Assembly: GCA_026386995.1 (NCBI GenBank)
Contig: JAPLMO010000391.1
Span: 1 to 7,796 of the forward strand
Source of the DNA: Planctomycetota bacterium
Lineage (GTDB): Bacteria; Planctomycetota; Phycisphaerae; FEN-1346
Direction: 5' to 3'
DNA length: 7,796 nt
Translations under genes and position numbers: made by a program
In this document: piece after piece, positions 5,267 to 7,796 of the stretch
Layout: each line of letters opens with the position of its first letter
How positions within the stretch are numbered: position 1 is the first letter of the stretch
The notes under the pieces: generated by a model
Databases searched by the model: none
Seen by the model: only the letters and a program-made list of their open reading frames with translations
What the model was told of the DNA's origin: nothing

Positions 5267-6283
5267 ATGGAGCGGGCCGCGAAACTCTTCCCCGACCGGC
5301 CGCTGTTCCACTTTCCGCTCGACCTGGCGCCGTGCGTGCTGCTGGCGCTGGGGCGCGTGCGGCCGACGGCGGTCATCCAGGTGGAATCGGAGTGGTGGCC
5401 GAACTTCTTCTACATCGCCCGCCTCCTGGGCGTCCCGGTTCTGGCGGTCAACGTGCGGATCACCAAGAAGAGCCGCGACCGGTACCGCTCGATCCGCCCG
5501 CTGATGGCTGCGGCCTTCAACAGCGCCGCCGCCATCGGCGTCCAGGCCGAGGTGTACCGCGACCGCCTGGAGAGCCTCGGCGCCGCCCCGTTGCGCATCC
5601 GCGTCACCGGCCAGATGAAGCACGACGGCGTCGCATTCACCGACACCGTTGCGGGGGCCGATGACCTGGCGCGCGAGATCGGCATCCGGCAGGGCGAACA
5701 GGTGTTCGTCGCGGGATCGACCGGCCCCGGCGAGGAGGACGCCCTGCTGGCCGCCTACCGCGACGCCCGCCGCGCGTTCCCGCGCCTGCGCCTCGTGATC
5801 GTGCCGCGACGGCCCGAGAACTTCCAGGAGGCGGCCCGGACAATCCTTGCGGCCGGGCTGGGCCTGGTGCGCCGCTCGCAAAACGGAGGCTGGGAAGGCC
5901 CCAAGGAACTGCCGCCCGTCATCCTCGGCGACACGATGGGCGAACTCCTGAAGTGGTACGCGCTGGCGGACATCGTCTTCGTTGGCCGCAGCCTCGCGCC
6001 CATCGGCGGCTCGAACCCGATGGAGCCGGGGGGCCTCGGGAAGGCCCTGCTCTGGGGCCCGCACATGTTCAACTTTCCGGAGGAGTCGGCGGCGCTGGTC
6101 GAGGGCGGCGCGGCCCGCGAGGTCTCCTCGGCCGCCGATATCGCCGCGGCCCTGGTCGACCTCTTGACGCACGGCGAGCGCCGCCGTCAAATGGGCGAGG
6201 CCGCCCGGGCCGCCATCCGCCGCATGCAGGGCGCCACGGCCCGCAACATCGACCTGGTGCGCCGCGTGCTCGACAACATTTAG
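5267..6283 (+). CDS. waaA: WaaA C-terminal portion (338 residues if started at ATG 5267)
   Basis: This is the intact second part of waaA, listed separately because it is the frame an automatic caller would report. It carries the rest of the N-lobe and the whole C-lobe: VIQVESEWWPN (37-47, the usual ETELWPN), AVNVRITKKS (60-69), VTGQMKHD (113-120), the AGSTGPGEE loop (149-157) where many relatives have STHEGEE, VPRRPENF (179-186), GDTMGELLKWYALADIVFVG (221-240) and NPMEPGGLGKALLWGPHMFN (250-269) for CMP-Kdo binding. It lacks the membrane anchor and the catalytic glutamate, so this piece alone should not be active. No ribosome site was seen before ATG 5267. Homology continues upstream of this ATG in the same frame, back to about 5234. 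Confidence 0.75.
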   Translation: MERAAKLFPDRPLFHFPLDLAPCVLLALGRVRPTAVIQVESEWWPNFFYIARLLGVPVLAVNVRITKKSRDRYRSIRPLMAAAFNSAAAIGVQAEVYRDRLESLGAAPLRIRVTGQMKHDGVAFTDTVAGADDLAREIGIRQGEQVFVAGSTGPGEEDALLAAYRDARRAFPRLRLVIVPRRPENFQEAARTILAAGLGLVRRSQNGGWEGPKELPPVILGDTMGELLKWYALADIVFVGRSLAPIGGSNPMEPGGLGKALLWGPHMFNFPEESAALVEGGAAREVSSAADIAAALVDLLTHGERRRQMGEAARAAIRRMQGATARNIDLVRRVLDNI

Positions 6284-6302
6284 CCGGTCGCAATTGAATC
6301 TA

Positions 6303-6382
6303 CGGGTGCCACGGCTGCGCAGTTTGCAGCCGTGTATCCCTGCCGACGACCACGGCTGCAAAAGGCGCAGCCGTGGCACCCG
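6303..6382. repeat. Long inverted repeat, GGGTGCCACGGCTG family, copy B
   Basis: Arms of 32 bp (6303-6334 and 6351-6382) with two mismatches enclose a 16-bp spacer, TATCCCTGCCGACGAC. It agrees with copy C (7594-7673) at 76 of 80 bases, and about 15 bp of left flank is also similar (11 of 15), while the right flanks differ. It lies in the waaA-proB gap, 19 bp after the waaA stop and 62 bp before the proB start. No T-run follows it. Confidence 0.95.
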
Positions 6383-6444
6383 CATAATCAAAGTTGAAGG
6401 ACCACTGGCCGCGACCGCACACGGCCGCGTTTTCGGAGGCGTGA

Positions 6445-7566
6445 ATGACCCGCGAAACACGCACAACCCTGATGGCCCAGGTCAAGAGCGTCGTCGTCAA
6501 ACTCGGCACCAACGTCCTGGCCAACGACCGGGGCCTGCTGGACGAGGCCCAGATCGGCCGCATCGCCGACCAGGTGATGGCCCTGGAATCGCAGGGCCGC
6601 CGCGTCGTCGTCGTCTCCAGCGGCGCGATCGCCGCCGGCATGGGCGACCTCGAACTGGCGAAGCGCCCCGACGCCCTGCCGCAACTCCAGGCCTGCGCCG
6701 CGGTGGGCCAGGCGAAACTCATGATGATGTTCGACAACGCCCTGCGCCGCCACGGCCGCCACGCCGCACAGATCCTGCTCGTGCGCGGCGACGTCGAGGA
6801 CCGCTCCCGGTACCTCAATATCCGCAACTGCATCACGGCCCTCCAGGGGTACGGGGCCGTGCCGGTCATCAACGAGAACGACACCGTCAGCATCGACGAG
6901 ATCCGTTTCGGCGAGAACGATATCCTGGCGGCGATGGTCACGAACCTCCTGAGGGCCGACCTCCTGGTGCTGCTGACGACCGTCGACGGCGTCTTCCGCG
7001 ACAAGGCCCGCAAGGACCGCTTCGACGTGGTCCGAGACATGGCGGAAGTCATGGCCGCGGCGGACGGTACGCGCTCGTCGCTCGGCTCGGGCGGCATGCC
7101 GACCAAGTTGCAGGCGGCCGAGAAGGTGACGCAGGCCGGCGAAATGGCCGCCATCGCCAACGGCCGCCGACCCAACATACTCGTGGACCTCATGGCGGGC
7201 GAGCCGGTCGGCACGCTCTTCCTGCCGAAGGCCCACAAGATGTCGGCCCGGCAGAGGTGGATCGGCCTGACACGCCGGCCGCGCGGCAAGGTCCTCATCG
7301 ACGCCGGGGCCGCCCGCGCCGTGCGGGCCCGCAAGAGCCTGCTCGCCTCCGGCATCACGGCCGTCGAGGGAACGTTCGACGCCGGCGACGTGATCGCGAT
7401 CGTCGCCCCCGACGGCCAGGCGGTCGCCCAGGGCCTTACAAACTACTCATCGGATGACATTGATAAGATCAAGGGCCTGCGCACCAGCCGGTTCGCCGCC
7501 GTCCTTGGCGACCGCACGTACGACGAGGTCGTCCACGCGGACAATCTGGTCCTGACGGCGTTATAG
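6445..7566 (+). CDS. proB: ProB, glutamate 5-kinase with PUA domain
   Basis: Phosphorylates glutamate with ATP to gamma-glutamyl phosphate, the first step of proline synthesis; cytoplasmic, normally feedback-inhibited by proline. The full 373-residue protein has an amino acid kinase domain (about 14-260): VVVKLGTNVL (16-25), VVVVSSGAIAAGM (54-66), VINENDTVS (141-149), FGENDILAAMVTN (155-167), TTVDGVF (178-184) and GSGGMPTKLQAA (214-225), where K221 is the expected active-site lysine. A C-terminal PUA domain runs from about 280 (GKVLIDAGAARAV) to the end. ATG 6445 is preceded by GGAGG (6435-6439) with a 5-nt spacer; the family core starts at about residue 14, leaving a short extra N-terminus, and a second ATG at codon 10 is a possible alternative. 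No proA is in view. The gene is bracketed by two near-identical inverted repeats in direct orientation. Confidence 0.97.
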   Translation: MTRETRTTLMAQVKSVVVKLGTNVLANDRGLLDEAQIGRIADQVMALESQGRRVVVVSSGAIAAGMGDLELAKRPDALPQLQACAAVGQAKLMMMFDNALRRHGRHAAQILLVRGDVEDRSRYLNIRNCITALQGYGAVPVINENDTVSIDEIRFGENDILAAMVTNLLRADLLVLLTTVDGVFRDKARKDRFDVVRDMAEVMAAADGTRSSLGSGGMPTKLQAAEKVTQAGEMAAIANGRRPNILVDLMAGEPVGTLFLPKAHKMSARQRWIGLTRRPRGKVLIDAGAARAVRARKSLLASGITAVEGTFDAGDVIAIVAPDGQAVAQGLTNYSSDDIDKIKGLRTSRFAAVLGDRTYDEVVHADNLVLTAL

Positions 7567-7593
7567 GCTGGTAACCTATCACAATGGAATGTG

Positions 7594-7673
7594 TGGGTGC
7601 CACGGCTGCGCAGTTTGCAGCCGTGTGTCCCTGCCGACGACCACGGCTGCACAAGGCGCAGCCGTGGCACCCA
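7594..7673. repeat. Long inverted repeat, GGGTGCCACGGCTG family, copy C
   Basis: Arms of 32 bp (7594-7625 and 7642-7673) with three mismatches enclose the 16-bp spacer TGTCCCTGCCGACGAC, one base different from copy B. The outermost pair is T-A here and C-G in copy B, so pairing is kept while the bases changed. It begins 27 bp after the proB stop. The rest of the 206-bp gap (7567-7772) shows no gene. Confidence 0.95.
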
Positions 7674-7772
7674 ACGCCGTTAACCAAGTGCTGATGAGAA
7701 CTGATTTCTGATAGCGGCAATTCGAGCTGTTTCGTGCCGTGAGAGGCTGTGGAGTTTCGGAGGTCCGGGCGG

Positions 7773-7796
7773 ATGATCGTTCTTTTTGCGAGGCCA
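7773..7796 (+). CDS. Start of an unidentified gene, cut by the right edge
   Basis: Eight codons read MIVLFARP to the end of the window. GGAGG (7759-7763) lies 9 nt upstream, a good ribosome site, and the gene would follow proB on the same strand after a 206-bp gap holding repeat copy C. The N-terminus vaguely recalls DUF2064-type glycosyltransferases, which begin with a similar hydrophobic strand and FA[RK]xP, but eight residues cannot support a call. It does not look like the usual ProA start. Confidence 0.45.

Larger units (their letters stand above)
4911..6283 (+). pseudogene. waaA: waaA (kdtA), Kdo transferase, interrupted by a frameshift
   Basis: Lipid IV-A 3-deoxy-D-manno-octulosonate transferase, a GT-B inner-membrane enzyme that adds Kdo from CMP-Kdo to lipid A precursor. 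The N-terminal part reads from ATG 4911: MERKPYNLGW, a membrane anchor (about 11-33), then WVHAISVGEV with the expected catalytic base E94. Around 5228-5237 the homologous frame changes: PALAA continues in one frame, while EIVLSTTTKTG and all later motifs lie in another. The net change fits a loss of 3n+1 bases, and family members often have a few extra residues here. The first frame reads on without homology to 5504. Rejoined, the product is about 457 residues, against roughly 420-430 usual; the excess is the insertion at about 54-83. No slippery heptamer is seen. It could be a true pseudogene or an assembly error. Confidence 0.85.

Noticed and set aside
5132..6466. 444-residue minus-strand open frame opposite waaA
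   Set aside because: Composition is His/Arg/Gly-rich as expected for the antisense of a GC-rich gene, with no recognisable domain; the plus strand carries the conserved WaaA motifs.
6300..7358. 352-residue minus-strand open frame opposite proB
   Set aside because: It is antisense to a complete ProB with all motifs in place and starts and ends in repeat sequence.
1398..7673. CRISPR array
   Set aside because: The repeats are far apart, are long palindromes with a near-constant spacer sequence in two copies, and there are no cas genes; this is an interspersed repeat, not an array.

Overview
The window is GC-rich, densely coding bacterial chromosome with the gene content of a diderm: an LPS Kdo transferase, an OmpA-type lipoprotein and a type IV prepilin peptidase. 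Its intergenic gaps are filled with long inverted repeats. That combination, and the style of the repeats (units built on GGGTGCCACGGCTG, GTGGGTGC..GCACCCAC and GTCATTCTGAGC..GAAGAATCT), resembles uncultured Planctomycetota genomes. This is an inference from memory of such sequences, not a search result.

Layout. On the minus strand, read right to left: an MNT nucleotidyltransferase and HEPN protein overlapping by 4 nt (4757-4063); a type IV prepilin peptidase with an enlarged C-terminal region (3805-2612); an OmpA/MotB-domain lipoprotein with a coiled coil (2519-1806); a 496-bp gap packed with inverted repeats; then the histidine genes hisH (1309-602) and hisA (from 512, running off the left edge). 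On the plus strand: waaA (4911-6283), which is frameshifted near 5228-5237 and carries a repeat-like in-frame insertion; proB (6445-7566); and the first 8 codons of an unrecognised gene (7773 to the right edge).

How the genes relate. HisH and HisA act at consecutive stages of histidine synthesis: HisA makes the substrate of the HisH-HisF synthase. ProB starts proline synthesis. WaaA adds Kdo to lipid A precursor at the inner membrane. The peptidase processes type IV pilin-like proteins, and the OmpA-like lipoprotein probably ties the outer membrane to peptidoglycan. The MNT/HEPN pair has the layout of a small two-gene toxin-antitoxin-type module.

No tRNA, rRNA, CRISPR array, transposase or integrase is visible. 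No convincing new multi-gene system was found. The most unusual content is the interspersed inverted-repeat families (three copies of one, two of which bracket proB), a stack of mutually exclusive hairpins between hisH and hisA, a Cys-rich insertion in HisH, the frameshift and insertion in waaA, and two G8 tracts in the prepilin peptidase gene.
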